Source of the DNA: UBA961 sp014191195
GTDB taxonomy: Bacteria; Bacteroidota; Ignavibacteria; Kapaibacteriales; UBA961
Reading direction: 5' to 3'
DNA length: 64,000 nt
Assembly (NCBI GenBank): GCA_964204605.1
Contig: OZ123195.1
Location: 2,046,001-2,110,000 of the forward strand
Position 1 is the stretch's first letter. Each line of letters opens with the position of its first letter. Positions 54,078-63,065 of the stretch are shown here, in pieces. The position numbers were made by a program, and so were the translations under genes. The notes under the pieces were generated by a model. That model saw nothing but the letters and a program-made list of their open reading frames with translations. It made no database searches and was not told the origin of the DNA.

Positions 54078-55133
54078 TTAATTAATTTTTAATGTTCTTA
54101 AACAATTTTCGAAAACAGGTAAATATATAGCTTGTTTTGGTACATACCAATTTAATGTAACTCTATACATTTTATCACCTTTAATTGCAAAATAAACACG
54201 GCTATTAACATCGCGCATAAAAGAATAATTCATGAAATATGCATCAACCCCACCGATTGAAGTTTTGGAGGCAGCACTTGCACGATATTTTGATTTATTG
54301 TCTTCTACAATTTTAGCTAAATTCTTTTGCTTAGAAGCATCAATAACATCCACTTGAATTGCACAGTCTAATCTGTCGCCTTGATAACTTGATGAGAATA
54401 AAGTTCCTTGATTTGGAGTGCGTTTTCCATTGAAATTATCAGGTAATGAAATAGAAAAACCCATACCATTTACAACACGAAATGTAGCGGAAGGAGGTGC
54501 TGCTTCTACATTCTGAACAATTGTATCGATTTTTTTCTGAATTGGATTAGATGCTAATACAACAGAATTAATGATTTTATCAAAATGAGGCTTATAAAAA
54601 GCATATGAATCAGTAAATGAACTGAATTCAATTATTGTTGCATAGGTAGTATCTTTAATACCAATATACTTTTCACCCTCATATAATCCATCGGCCAAAT
54701 TATAGCGATAATGTAAACGATAACCTGGAAGACCATTAATAGTGATTGGTTTTTTTTCTGTAAATAATGAATCACTAATCATATCACTCATATTATCTAA
54801 TACGATAGTATCTAATGTTCTGCCACGTATAGGCTGCAAAAATACAGCGATTTGTGCAGCTGAATTGTTGATTTCAGCGGGTGCAGCATATACTTTTTTA
54901 AAAGCCTCATTGGCTTCTTTAGAAGGAAAAATCATGAATCTTCTACCAGCCTCTTTTTGGATTAATGTCCAATTTGAAGGGTACTGTACTTTAAAATTGG
55001 TAATAGTATCTGTATAGGTTTTTAATGTACCAATTGGTTCTGGCGCCTTAGACTTTTCGGAGCAACCTGTTGAAACTATAATGAGAGCTATTGCTCCAAA
55101 TGCAAACAAGGCAAAACGATTTAGAAAATTCAT
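54078..55133 (-). CDS. PsbP-like duplicated-domain lipoprotein
   Basis: 351 residues with a lipoprotein signal (IALIIVSTGCSEK; Cys about 24). Two related halves follow. One begins TDTITNFKVQYPSNWTLIQK and ends YKPHFDKIINSVV; the other begins VVNGMGFSISLPDNFNGK and ends YLPVFENCLRTLKIN. Both look like the beta-rich PsbP/MPN-domain fold found in small envelope proteins that often accompany secretion or lipoprotein systems. The function is unknown. It is a single-gene unit with a well-formed Bacteroidota promoter at 55188-55218 and its own terminator. Confidence 0.78.
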   Translation of the reverse strand: MNFLNRFALFAFGAIALIIVSTGCSEKSKAPEPIGTLKTYTDTITNFKVQYPSNWTLIQKEAGRRFMIFPSKEANEAFKKVYAAPAEINNSAAQIAVFLQPIRGRTLDTIVLDNMSDMISDSLFTEKKPITINGLPGYRLHYRYNLADGLYEGEKYIGIKDTTYATIIEFSSFTDSYAFYKPHFDKIINSVVLASNPIQKKIDTIVQNVEAAPPSATFRVVNGMGFSISLPDNFNGKRTPNQGTLFSSSYQGDRLDCAIQVDVIDASKQKNLAKIVEDNKSKYRASAASKTSIGGVDAYFMNYSFMRDVNSRVYFAIKGDKMYRVTLNWYVPKQAIYLPVFENCLRTLKIN

Positions 55134-55187
55134 AATTATGCTCTCTCCTCAGAGATCTACAGAGATAAATAATGTGCTAATCAGTGG

Positions 55188-55218
55188 CAAAGATAGAAAA
55201 CTCTTTCGACAATTCAAT
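55188..55218 (-). promoter_or_regulatory. Bacteroidota-type promoter of the PsbP-like lipoprotein gene
   Basis: On the minus strand, ATTG (55218-55215) and TATCTTTG (55195-55188) are separated by 19 nt. This fits the -33 TTTG-like and -7 TAnnTTTG elements used by the primary sigma factor of Bacteroidota. The start codon is 55 nt downstream. Confidence 0.6.
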
Positions 55219-55261
55219 TTCAGTATTTCATTACATATAAATATTAATGCAAAACTCAGCT

Positions 55262-56647
55262 TTATTCTCCCTGAGCTTTAGAATATAATACTTTAGATCC
55301 TTCATTTTGAAGTAATTCTATGTGCATCCATGGATATTGTTCAGGTAGTAAAGCTAATAGCTCAAGTACGTCTTTTTGGTTTACAGTTGTATTTGCATAA
55401 AAACGACAACGAAAACAATCTACCATTAGAATATCAGGTGTATTTCCAGGAAATACTTTTGTTCCTCTATTAGAAATCATGCCAATTGAGAATAATCCAA
55501 TTGTTTCAGCAAATTGTGGTATTCCATTGGTAGATTTTACAAATACATCTACGCCAACGATATTCCAGGGTTCTTTTTGTTCGGTTAAAGGTTCATGTGG
55601 AATAATAATTCGTCTGGCTTGTTCTTGCTTTTCAGAAATATTGCCAGCTGGTATTCTTTCAATAATTCCTTGAGTAAACTCGGAAGTTGAAGCAGAACCA
55701 CCTAAGTCTCTAGTTTTTATGCCTTCTGATAATGCAGCATGTAAACCATCTTCAATTCTTTGTGCATAAGAACCTAATCCCATATATCTAAGCATTTGTA
55801 AGCTTGATAATAAAATTGCTGTTGGATTAGCTAAGCCTTTGCCTGCTATATCAGGTGCTGATCCGTGCACTGCTTCGAATACTGCAGAATCTTTACCGAT
55901 ATTTCCACCTGGCGCCACCCCTAAACCCCCTACAATACCAGCACATAAATCACTAACTATATCACCAAAAAGATTTGGTAATAACAGTACATCAAACTGT
56001 TCTGGACGTGTAACTAATTGCATGCACAGATTATCAATCAACATATCAATTTGCTGTATATCAGGGTAATCTAAGCCAACTTCTTTAAATGAATTCAAGA
56101 ATAAACCATCTGTCATTTTTTGAATATTAGCTTTATGAATACAAGTAATCTTTTTTCTTCCAGTTAATCGTGCCATTTCAAATGCATATCTAGCAGCATT
56201 TCTAGATCCTGAACGAGTAATTAATCGTAAACATTGTGCAACTTCAGGTGTCTGCTGATGTTCTATTCCACCATATGTGTCTTCTAAATTTTCACGAACA
56301 ATAACTAAATCTACATTGTCAAATCTGGTTTTAATTCCAGGCAATGATTTAGAAGGTCTTACATTCGCAAATAAATCTAATTTTTTTCTTATCGTAACAT
56401 TTATACTTTTATGTCCATCACCAATAGGAGTTGTGGTTGGTGCTTTTAAGGCAATTTTATTCCTTGAAATAGAATCAAGTGTTTCTTGTGGAATACCATT
56501 TCCATAAGCTTCAATGCAATATAAACCTGCTTCTGCTTCTTCCCATTCAATTGGAACACCAGCTTCCAAAAAAATTAATTGTACAGCTTCGGAAATTTCT
56601 GGTCCAATGCCATCGCCTTTTATGAGCGTAACTTTTTGTTTGTCCAT
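55262..56647 (-). CDS. icd: Isocitrate dehydrogenase, Thermus/Rickettsia-type with C-terminal extension
   Basis: 461 residues of the isocitrate/isopropylmalate dehydrogenase family, oxidatively decarboxylating isocitrate to 2-oxoglutarate. Present are LIKGDGIGPEI, the substrate-binding region KSINVTIRKKLDLFANVRP (19 residues) and VRENLEDTYGGIEH, the metal-binding NLFGDIVSDLCAGIVGG, and FEAVHGSAPDIAGK. The last about 115 residues extend beyond the catalytic core, as in the Thermus/Rickettsia NADP-type enzymes. NADP use is inferred from that type. It precedes the ftsL-like and ddl genes in chromosomal order but follows them in transcription, 31 nt downstream. Confidence 0.92.
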   Translation of the reverse strand: MDKQKVTLIKGDGIGPEISEAVQLIFLEAGVPIEWEEAEAGLYCIEAYGNGIPQETLDSISRNKIALKAPTTTPIGDGHKSINVTIRKKLDLFANVRPSKSLPGIKTRFDNVDLVIVRENLEDTYGGIEHQQTPEVAQCLRLITRSGSRNAARYAFEMARLTGRKKITCIHKANIQKMTDGLFLNSFKEVGLDYPDIQQIDMLIDNLCMQLVTRPEQFDVLLLPNLFGDIVSDLCAGIVGGLGVAPGGNIGKDSAVFEAVHGSAPDIAGKGLANPTAILLSSLQMLRYMGLGSYAQRIEDGLHAALSEGIKTRDLGGSASTSEFTQGIIERIPAGNISEKQEQARRIIIPHEPLTEQKEPWNIVGVDVFVKSTNGIPQFAETIGLFSIGMISNRGTKVFPGNTPDILMVDCFRCRFYANTTVNQKDVLELLALLPEQYPWMHIELLQNEGSKVLYSKAQGE

Positions 56648-56678
56648 CGAGATAGTAAATTCCTAAATATGTAAATAC

Positions 56679-57011
56679 TTATTTATCAACAATTTGAGGA
56701 GCTTTTGGATTAGATATCATTCCAAGTTTCTTTTTTGCGATTGATGTTATTCTTGAAGCAGATTGCAATTCAAATACTTTTGCTTGAATAGATTGATTTA
56801 TAATCATTAATGAATCTCTTTTTTTCTCTAAAACACGAATTTCTCCAAGAACAGCATTGATTTTCATTACACTATTTACATAAATAGCTGTTCCTAGGGC
56901 ACTTAATAGAATCAATCCCATTAAAGACCATCTATTCAAAAATTTTCTGGTATGAATCATTTCTGATGATTTTTTTTGTTCGCTTATTGTATTGATTTGA
57001 TTTCTAGCCAT
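56679..57011 (-). CDS. FtsL-like cell division protein
   Basis: A 110-residue single-pass membrane protein. A basic cytoplasmic N-terminus (about 1-27) precedes one membrane helix (about 29-48), a coiled coil rich in Leu/Glu/Lys (LGEIRVLEKKRDSLM) and the FtsL/DivIC-like closing element RITSIAKKKLGMIS. FtsL bridges FtsB and FtsQ in the divisome. The link to ddl, a peptidoglycan precursor enzyme 16 nt upstream, supports a cell-wall role. The assignment rests on architecture more than on sequence identity. Confidence 0.72.
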   Translation of the reverse strand: MARNQINTISEQKKSSEMIHTRKFLNRWSLMGLILLSALGTAIYVNSVMKINAVLGEIRVLEKKRDSLMIINQSIQAKVFELQSASRITSIAKKKLGMISNPKAPQIVDK

Positions 57012-57027
57012 CTTGAGTATACATCAG

Positions 57028-58041
57028 TTATGATAGTTCAATAATCATTTCGCATAATCTATTAAAATCAATACCTGCTGCTTTTGCTGCCATTGGAACT
57101 AAGCTTGTAGAGCTAAAACCAGGTATTGTATTTACTTCTAAACAATAAGGAACATTGTCTTCATTTAATCTAAAATCTACTCTACTATAAGCAGTACATC
57201 CTAATGCATGATGAGCAGAAATAGCAAGGTTTTGAACAAAGCTTGAAATGTCTTCTGATAAATCTGCTGGACAATAATATTCAGTGAATCCTTTGGTATA
57301 TTTTCTTTTATAATCATAAAAACCACCCTCGGGCTCAATTTCTATAATTGGAAGTGCTTCATCACCTAATACGGCAACAGTTAATTCACGGCCTTCGATA
57401 AATTCTTCAATAAGCACAATATCAGAATATTCACCCGCAAGTTGTAATGCATTGTAAATGGTTTCGGATATTGGATTATGAAGTATAGACATACCAAGGG
57501 TAGAACCTTGATCATTTGGTTTAATAACTATACTACCAGGAATTTCTTCTAAAATATCTTGTATTGTTGCAGGATTATCTAAATGTCCTTTGCTTTTTAC
57601 TGCAGCTATCCATATTGGAGTTTGAATGCCAACTGCAGAAAACATCACTTTAGAAGCTAATTTATTCATTGCCAATGCGCTAGACATTACTTTGCTGCCT
57701 GTATATGGGATTCCTTTGGCTTCTAATAATGCCTGAAAAATTCCATCTTCTCCATTTGTTCCATGAACTAATAAAAAGGCTTTATCTATACCATCAAATG
57801 CAGATGATTGCACGCAATCTAATAAACGTTGTTTAGGCAATTGTAAAATATCAGAACTTGGTAATTCAGAGGGATTTACAAGTATTTGATCTTTTGTACG
57901 AATAGAATCAGAACCAAATGCTGGATCGATAATTCTTACTGTATGTCCATTGTGCTCTAATGCATTAACTGTTGCTAATCCACCAACTAATGATACATTT
58001 CGTTCTGGAGAAATTCCACCGCATACAACCGCTATATTCAT
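57028..58041 (-). CDS. ddl: D-alanine--D-alanine ligase
   Basis: A 337-residue ATP-grasp enzyme joining two D-Ala for peptidoglycan synthesis. Visible are the N-terminal VCGGISPERNVSLVGG, VHGTNGEDGIFQALLEAKGIPYTGS, the ATP-grasp IVIKPNDQGSTLGM, EEFIEGRELTVAVLG, and the metal and substrate site VDFRLNEDNVPYCLEVNTIP with GFSSTSLVPMAAKAAG. Length and motifs are normal. It is followed by the FtsL-like gene after 16 nt, consistent with a small envelope-biogenesis unit. Confidence 0.96.
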   Translation of the reverse strand: MNIAVVCGGISPERNVSLVGGLATVNALEHNGHTVRIIDPAFGSDSIRTKDQILVNPSELPSSDILQLPKQRLLDCVQSSAFDGIDKAFLLVHGTNGEDGIFQALLEAKGIPYTGSKVMSSALAMNKLASKVMFSAVGIQTPIWIAAVKSKGHLDNPATIQDILEEIPGSIVIKPNDQGSTLGMSILHNPISETIYNALQLAGEYSDIVLIEEFIEGRELTVAVLGDEALPIIEIEPEGGFYDYKRKYTKGFTEYYCPADLSEDISSFVQNLAISAHHALGCTAYSRVDFRLNEDNVPYCLEVNTIPGFSSTSLVPMAAKAAGIDFNRLCEMIIELS

Positions 58042-58072
58042 ATGTATTTATCCGTAATTCTGTTAAAGACAG

Positions 58073-58288
58073 TTATTTGGAATCAGTAGGAAAAAGAGAA
58101 GAAAGAATTCTCTTTTTTAGAAAAAAAAGTCCAATGAATGCTATAGCCATACATGCAGAAGCAATCAGAAATAAAGATTCTTGGGATACAAACCAACCAC
58201 CCAAAAAGGCTAAAGCAGCAATGCCATTGGCTATTTGCAATGTTAGTATTGCTTTGCGAATCTTCCCCTTAAGAGGATCTTGTGTCAT
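58073..58288 (-). CDS. Small two-helix membrane protein
   Basis: 71 residues with two membrane helices (about 17-32 and 38-57) between a basic N-terminus (MTQDPLKGKIRKAI) and a basic C-terminus (FLKKRILSSLF). I recognise no family. It starts the minus-strand run leading to ddl (31 nt) and may be co-transcribed with it. Coding status is supported by the clear topology and placement only. Confidence 0.55.
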   Translation of the reverse strand: MTQDPLKGKIRKAILTLQIANGIAALAFLGGWFVSQESLFLIASACMAIAFIGLFFLKKRILSSLFPTDSK

Positions 58289-58347
58289 GGATATTCTTTA
58301 AAAAAAGGTTTGAAGAGTGAAAGTTGTCAGTGCGAAATTACCAAAAA

Positions 58348-58374
58348 AATGATAAAAGCAGGATTTATCATTTA
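58348..58374. promoter_or_regulatory. Perfect inverted repeat between divergent genes
   Basis: 10-bp arms AAATGATAAA / TTTATCATTT with a 7-nt spacer, and on the minus strand a seven-T run follows. It sits between the small membrane protein (start 58288) and pheT. It could block minus-strand transcription toward ddl or act as an attenuator; the stem is all but two pairs A-T, so it is weak. Confidence 0.35.
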
Positions 58375-58469
58375 TGAAATACTTGTATTCTTCCTACATT
58401 AATGCATCTTTATCAAATCTTATATCTAATCAGATTTACTATAGATTAAGCATAAAGAGGTTTAACACT

Positions 58470-58477
58470 TATATTTG
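58470..58477 (+). promoter_or_regulatory. Candidate -7 element (TATATTTG) of pheT
   Basis: TATATTTG followed by CA is a match to the Bacteroidota -7 consensus TAnnTTTG. It lies 60 nt before the pheT start. No convincing -33 element was found, so the call rests on the -7 box alone. Confidence 0.5.
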
Positions 58478-58536
58478 CACTTGTAATTTTCATGATTTGA
58501 TTGTTTCTCTCTTTTTTGATTAATTCTTATTTACTC

Positions 58537-60984
58537 ATGATTGTATCTCAAAATTGGCTTAAAGAGTGCTTTAATTTTAAGCAAAACCCTCAAGAATTAT
58601 CAGATGGACTTATGATGCTGGGCATCGAAATAGAGTCTATACTTGATAATGCTAGTACATATCATGGTTTTTATACTGGGAAAGTTCTGCTATGTGAACC
58701 GCATCCTAATGCTGATTCATTATCTGTGTGTACTGTGTTTACTGGAGATGCTGAATCTATTATCATTTGTGGAGCACCTAATATTGCTGCTGGACAGCAT
58801 GTAATTATTGCTAAACAGGGTGCTATTGTTCCCCAAGGTGGCTTTGAAATTGCTAAAAGAAAAATCCGTGGCATAGAATCTAATGGTATGATTTGTAGTA
58901 AATATGAACTTAATCTTGGGGAAGATGATGGTGGTATTTGGGTATTACCACAGGAGACACCAATTGGTATTTCATTAGCAGAATATCTTGGTGCTAATGA
59001 TATTATTTTTGAAATAGGAATAACACCAAATCGAGCTGACTGTTTAAGTCATATTGGCCTTTCAAGAGAAATTGCTTGTCTTAATAATCAATTGAATGAT
59101 TTTACAATTCCTGCAGAACAATTAGCTTTAGAAAACTACAATAAGAGAATAGCAAGTACTGATATTCCTTCTATTTCTATTGTTTCAGAAGATATATGTA
59201 ATCGCTATATGGGAATTCTTATTAAAGGGATTACTGTAGGTGATTCGCCTGATTGGTTGAAAAAACGATTGGAATCTATTGGTTTAAGACCCAAAAATTC
59301 AATTGTCGATATCACTAATTATGTTCTTATGGAAACCGGACAACCTTTGCATGCTTTTGATGCAGATTGTGTTTCTGGTAATTCTATCATTGTAAAAACC
59401 GCAGAATCAGGAAGTTCTTTTATTACTTTAGATGGTAAAGAAAGAGTTTTAGATAATTCCATGCTTATGATTTGTGATGCTGAAAAGCCAATTGCTATAG
59501 CTGGGGTAATGGGTGGGAAGAATAGCGAAATATCACAATCAACCGTAAATGTTTTTATTGAATCAGCATATTTTAAGCCTTCTTCAATTAGAAAAACAGC
59601 TAAAATCTTAGGGATTTCTAGTGATGCTGCTTATAGATTTGAACGTGGTGTAGATATCAATATGTTGCCTCATGCTGCGCTTAGGGCTGCGCAGATGATA
59701 TTAGATATAGCTGGAGGATCTATGTATGGAGACATGCAAGATATCTATCCAATTACACATATATCAAAGATTATACATCTACGATTACAAAAAGCTATTT
59801 CTATTATAGGTATTCCTTTAACTATAAATGATATCATTATTTGTATGCACTCTATAGGCTGCAAGATAATGAATAATAATTCTGAAGAAGTTGTGGTAGA
59901 ATGTCCTTCTTGGAGAATTGATTTATCTCAAGAAATAGACTTAATAGAGGAAATTGCCAGAATAAGAAATTATGATAGTATCCCTTCACAAACTGAAGTT
60001 CATTTTCCTGCTGAACGATCTATTCAAAGCGCATTAAGTCAGCCTGCTTTGCGAAATATTATACGTAAACACTTGGTATATAATGGTTTTAGTGAGATTG
60101 TTACATATAGTTTTCTAGATAAAAAATCTGCTTCTTTGTTTACCGATAATCCCATATTATTAGCAAATCCATTGGGTGAAGAATTTTCAGTGATGCGTCC
60201 ATCAATTGTGCCGGCGCATATAAAAGTTATTTCTCACAATATTCGTAATGGAAAAAAAACATTAGCACTTTTTGATATTGGTAAAATATTTAATAGAAAA
60301 TCAGAAAAAAAATCTGGTATTGCTTCATTGGAAGGATATGATGAAACAGAGCAATTAATGATTTCATTAACAGGTATATCTGGCAAAGAACATTGGTCTG
60401 AACAATCAAAATCATATGATTTTTATGATATAAAAGGAATTGTAGAACATCTATGTGATTCTTTATTATTAGATGGTATTACGATTAAAACTGATATACC
60501 TTTAACTCTTCCGAAAGTAATCCTTAGTAAGAATATTGTATCAATTTATGCAGGAAAAAAATATATAGGCTGTGCAGGACAATTAGAGCCTCAATATATT
60601 CGTTCATTTGATTGTGATATTCCTGTATATGCAGCAATTATAGAGCTTTCTACACTGTATCAGTTAAAACAGAAAAAGCAATTTTTCAAACAGATACATA
60701 CATTTCCATCTGTTAATAGAGACATTGCTTTTGTTGCTGATATGCATATTCCAGCAGAGAAAATCATAGAGATTGCGCATTCAACGGGAATCCCATTCTT
60801 AAAGGATATTCAAGTTTTTGATGTGTTTATTGGAAAATCATTAGGTGATCAAAAAAAATCTATTGGTCTAAGTTTTATATTCCAAGCATCTGATAGAACA
60901 TTAATAGATCAAGAAATTCAGGAAGCAATCAATAAGATTGTTATGAAAGTTGAACAGCAATTAGATTGCAAGGTAAGAAGTTAA
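58537..60984 (+). CDS. pheT: Phenylalanine--tRNA ligase beta subunit
   Basis: About 815 residues from the ATG at 58537 (MIVSQNWLKECFNF). The longer frame begins with TTG at 58501. The subunit works with PheS to charge tRNA-Phe. Domain order is intact: an EMAP-type tRNA-binding domain (TGKVLLCEPHPNADSLSVC and IRGIESNGMICS), the B3/4 editing region (RPKNSIVDITNYVLMETGQP), B5, the catalytic-like core (VMRPSIVPAH) and the C-terminal FDX-ACB domain (FPSVNRDIAFVADMHIP). pheS is not in the window. It leads the run with the next two genes. Confidence 0.96.
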   Translation: MIVSQNWLKECFNFKQNPQELSDGLMMLGIEIESILDNASTYHGFYTGKVLLCEPHPNADSLSVCTVFTGDAESIIICGAPNIAAGQHVIIAKQGAIVPQGGFEIAKRKIRGIESNGMICSKYELNLGEDDGGIWVLPQETPIGISLAEYLGANDIIFEIGITPNRADCLSHIGLSREIACLNNQLNDFTIPAEQLALENYNKRIASTDIPSISIVSEDICNRYMGILIKGITVGDSPDWLKKRLESIGLRPKNSIVDITNYVLMETGQPLHAFDADCVSGNSIIVKTAESGSSFITLDGKERVLDNSMLMICDAEKPIAIAGVMGGKNSEISQSTVNVFIESAYFKPSSIRKTAKILGISSDAAYRFERGVDINMLPHAALRAAQMILDIAGGSMYGDMQDIYPITHISKIIHLRLQKAISIIGIPLTINDIIICMHSIGCKIMNNNSEEVVVECPSWRIDLSQEIDLIEEIARIRNYDSIPSQTEVHFPAERSIQSALSQPALRNIIRKHLVYNGFSEIVTYSFLDKKSASLFTDNPILLANPLGEEFSVMRPSIVPAHIKVISHNIRNGKKTLALFDIGKIFNRKSEKKSGIASLEGYDETEQLMISLTGISGKEHWSEQSKSYDFYDIKGIVEHLCDSLLLDGITIKTDIPLTLPKVILSKNIVSIYAGKKYIGCAGQLEPQYIRSFDCDIPVYAAIIELSTLYQLKQKKQFFKQIHTFPSVNRDIAFVADMHIPAEKIIEIAHSTGIPFLKDIQVFDVFIGKSLGDQKKSIGLSFIFQASDRTLIDQEIQEAINKIVMKVEQQLDCKVRS

Positions 60985-60998
60985 ATTCTGGATAAAAG

Positions 60999-61610
60999 AT
61001 GAATATAGAAGAAATAATACTATCGATAGAACAACAAATATCTCAATCTGATAAGAACACTATCATTGAATTCAATGAAGAAACACTTTCTTATTTGAAT
61101 CAAGAAAATGCAATTCAATTAATAAGAACATTTGGTTCATCATTATTGATCAAATTGCCACCTAAAGAGATTGCTTTTTTTGAATGGCTGAAAGCAGAAC
61201 ATGGAGATATTTGGGTAGATTTATGGGAAACCCAAGATTCTGAAATGAAATATATAGTTAGTTTAAGTTTTCTACCCTTATTACTAGATCCAGTTCGCGG
61301 ATTTCCTATTTGTGATTTGAGAAGTAATAATAATTATTATTTTACGCCTGCTCATCTAATAGGGAATGAAATTACATTTTTTGTAGAAGCTGTAAAAGAA
61401 AGATTCTTACAAAAAGAGAGTTTGACGATAGCCCAATTATTAGCCTTAGAGATAAGTATGTCCCCCATAGATATATGGAGATTTTCTTATCATCATGGTT
61501 TAGATATTATAGCTGTAAAAAAGGCAGTTGAGCAGTTAAAGGAAGACAGTATGTTGATGCATTGCATGTCCCATGAAGAATTAGCAGAATATGTAGAGTT
61601 TCTTTACTGA
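60999..61610 (+). CDS. Protein of unknown function downstream of pheT
   Basis: 203 residues, soluble and acidic, with no signal peptide or membrane segment. The family is not recognised. The N-terminal half is mixed (EEIILSIEQQISQSDKNTII, then IKLPPKEIAFFEWLKAEHG and WVDLWETQDSE). The C-terminal half is helical (LTIAQLLALEISMS and AVKKAVEQLKEDSML). A Trp- and aromatic-rich centre is notable. It lies 14 nt after pheT and 26 nt before the response regulator. Confidence 0.6.
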   Translation: MNIEEIILSIEQQISQSDKNTIIEFNEETLSYLNQENAIQLIRTFGSSLLIKLPPKEIAFFEWLKAEHGDIWVDLWETQDSEMKYIVSLSFLPLLLDPVRGFPICDLRSNNNYYFTPAHLIGNEITFFVEAVKERFLQKESLTIAQLLALEISMSPIDIWRFSYHHGLDIIAVKKAVEQLKEDSMLMHCMSHEELAEYVEFLY

Positions 61611-61636
61611 TTTATACATCATAAAACAGTTTTATC

Positions 61637-62350
61637 ATGAAAATTCTGGTTATTGAAGATGAAAAAAAGATGGCGCTTTTTATCAAAAGAGGTTTAGAGG
61701 AAGAGCGCTATATAGTTGAAACAGCCTTTGATGGCCAAACAGGATTAGAAATAGCATTGCATAATCAATTTGATGCAATAGTATTAGATGTAATGCTACC
61801 TAAAAGAGATGGGTTTGCAGTCCTAAGTGCATTAAGAGGCGCAGGAAATGCAACCCCTGTATTGATGCTTACTGCTAGAGGAAACACAGATGATAGAGTT
61901 TCAGGCTTAGATTTAGGTGCCGATGATTATATGGCAAAACCATTTCATTTTGAAGAATTAGCTGCTAGATTAAGGTCTATCATGCGAAGGTCTAGTCCAG
62001 AAAAATCTACAAAAATGCAATGCATGGATTTAATTTTAGATACAGTAGCTCATGTGGCTAATAGATGGGGAAAAGAAATTGAATTGACTACTAAAGAATA
62101 TGCTTTACTAGAATACTTAATGCGTAATAAAAATAGAATTATTAGCCGTAGCATGATTACTCAGCATGTATGGAAGCATAATTTTGACCCCGAATCAAAT
62201 ATTATAGATGTGTATATTAAAAGAGTACGGTCAAAAATCGAGAGGCCAGGCTCTCCTAGAATACTTCAAAGCATTCGTGGTGTTGGTTATAGAATGAAAG
62301 AAGTTATTAGCCCCGATGAAGATATTATAGATGATGATGATGATATATAA
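61637..62350 (+). CDS. OmpR/PhoB family response regulator
   Basis: 237 residues. The receiver domain has the acidic pair (Asp8/Glu9), phosphoacceptor Asp51 (VLDVMLP), Thr79 and Lys101. The winged-helix DNA-binding domain has ELTTKEYALLEYLMRN and VDVYIKRVRSKIE with GVGYRM. An unusual C-terminal tail ends in a run of Asp (EDIIDDDDDI). No kinase gene is adjacent; the PhoR-like kinase is 9 kb away on the other strand, so pairing is only a guess. Confidence 0.93.
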   Translation: MKILVIEDEKKMALFIKRGLEEERYIVETAFDGQTGLEIALHNQFDAIVLDVMLPKRDGFAVLSALRGAGNATPVLMLTARGNTDDRVSGLDLGADDYMAKPFHFEELAARLRSIMRRSSPEKSTKMQCMDLILDTVAHVANRWGKEIELTTKEYALLEYLMRNKNRIISRSMITQHVWKHNFDPESNIIDVYIKRVRSKIERPGSPRILQSIRGVGYRMKEVISPDEDIIDDDDDI

Positions 62351-62390
62351 AAATGGGTAGAAAACCTGCTTAAAGCAAAATTTCTACCCA
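62348..62390 (-). terminator. Hairpin terminator of the superoxide dismutase gene
   Basis: 10-bp perfect arms TGGGTAGAAA / TTTCTACCCA (62354-62363, 62381-62390), with an inner TGCT/AGCA stem. On the minus strand a TTTTT run follows. It lies between convergent genes and may also stop plus-strand readthrough, though the T run there is missing. Confidence 0.75.
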
Positions 62391-62410
62391 TACAATATCA
62401 GAACAAAAAA

Positions 62411-63037
62411 TTATTTATTGTATTTTTTATATCTATCATTTATTCTACCCCAATGTAGACAAGCAATAAAATTATCTACATATTTTGCTCTACCTGGGCC
62501 ATCTTTGTGATAATATGCATGTTCAAAAACATCGCAAGAGATTAAAGGGATTCCGCCCCAAATTGCTCCATAATGGTGTTCATCAACTAATACATTTAGA
62601 AGTCTACCACTATAAAGTTGGTCTAAAGTTAAAACACCCCACCCTGAAAGCTTAGCAGCTATGCAAGCAGCTTTAAAATCAGCTTTCCATGCATCAAAAG
62701 AACCAAACTCTTTCTCAATTGCAGCTATAATGTCAGGCCCTTTACTGATATCACCATCGCCACCTAAAACTTCCCAATATACATCGTGAAGTACAGTTCC
62801 ACCATGATTCCATGTTAAACGACGCTTTAACTCGCCAATTTGACTATAATTTCCATTGGCAGCAGATCTATCAGCATGTTCTAATTCGCCTTCTATTTTA
62901 TTCAAAAAGGTAACATAACCTTTGTGATGTGTATTATAATGCCAATCTGTTGTTTCTGGAGAAATTACATTATGTAATAATTCTTTAGCTTGCTCATCAG
63001 AATAAGGACGAGCATTAAATTTCCATTCAAAAGCCAT
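62411..63037 (-). CDS. Superoxide dismutase, Fe/Mn family
   Basis: 208 residues, dismutating superoxide in the cytoplasm. Metal ligands by pattern are His33 (DWHYNTHH), His84 (TVLHDVYW), Asp169 and His173 (SCDVFEHAYY). The GGIPLISCDVFEHAYY segment is the Fe/Mn SOD signature. The metal cannot be told from sequence, and the WHYNTHHKGYV helix differs somewhat from E. coli SodA/SodB, suggesting a divergent subgroup. It is followed by a terminator and preceded by the A-type Fe-S carrier gene 28 nt upstream. Confidence 0.94.
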   Translation of the reverse strand: MAFEWKFNARPYSDEQAKELLHNVISPETTDWHYNTHHKGYVTFLNKIEGELEHADRSAANGNYSQIGELKRRLTWNHGGTVLHDVYWEVLGGDGDISKGPDIIAAIEKEFGSFDAWKADFKAACIAAKLSGWGVLTLDQLYSGRLLNVLVDEHHYGAIWGGIPLISCDVFEHAYYHKDGPGRAKYVDNFIACLHWGRINDRYKKYNK

Positions 63038-63065
63038 AGTATATTCTCAATTTATTAAACAAATA

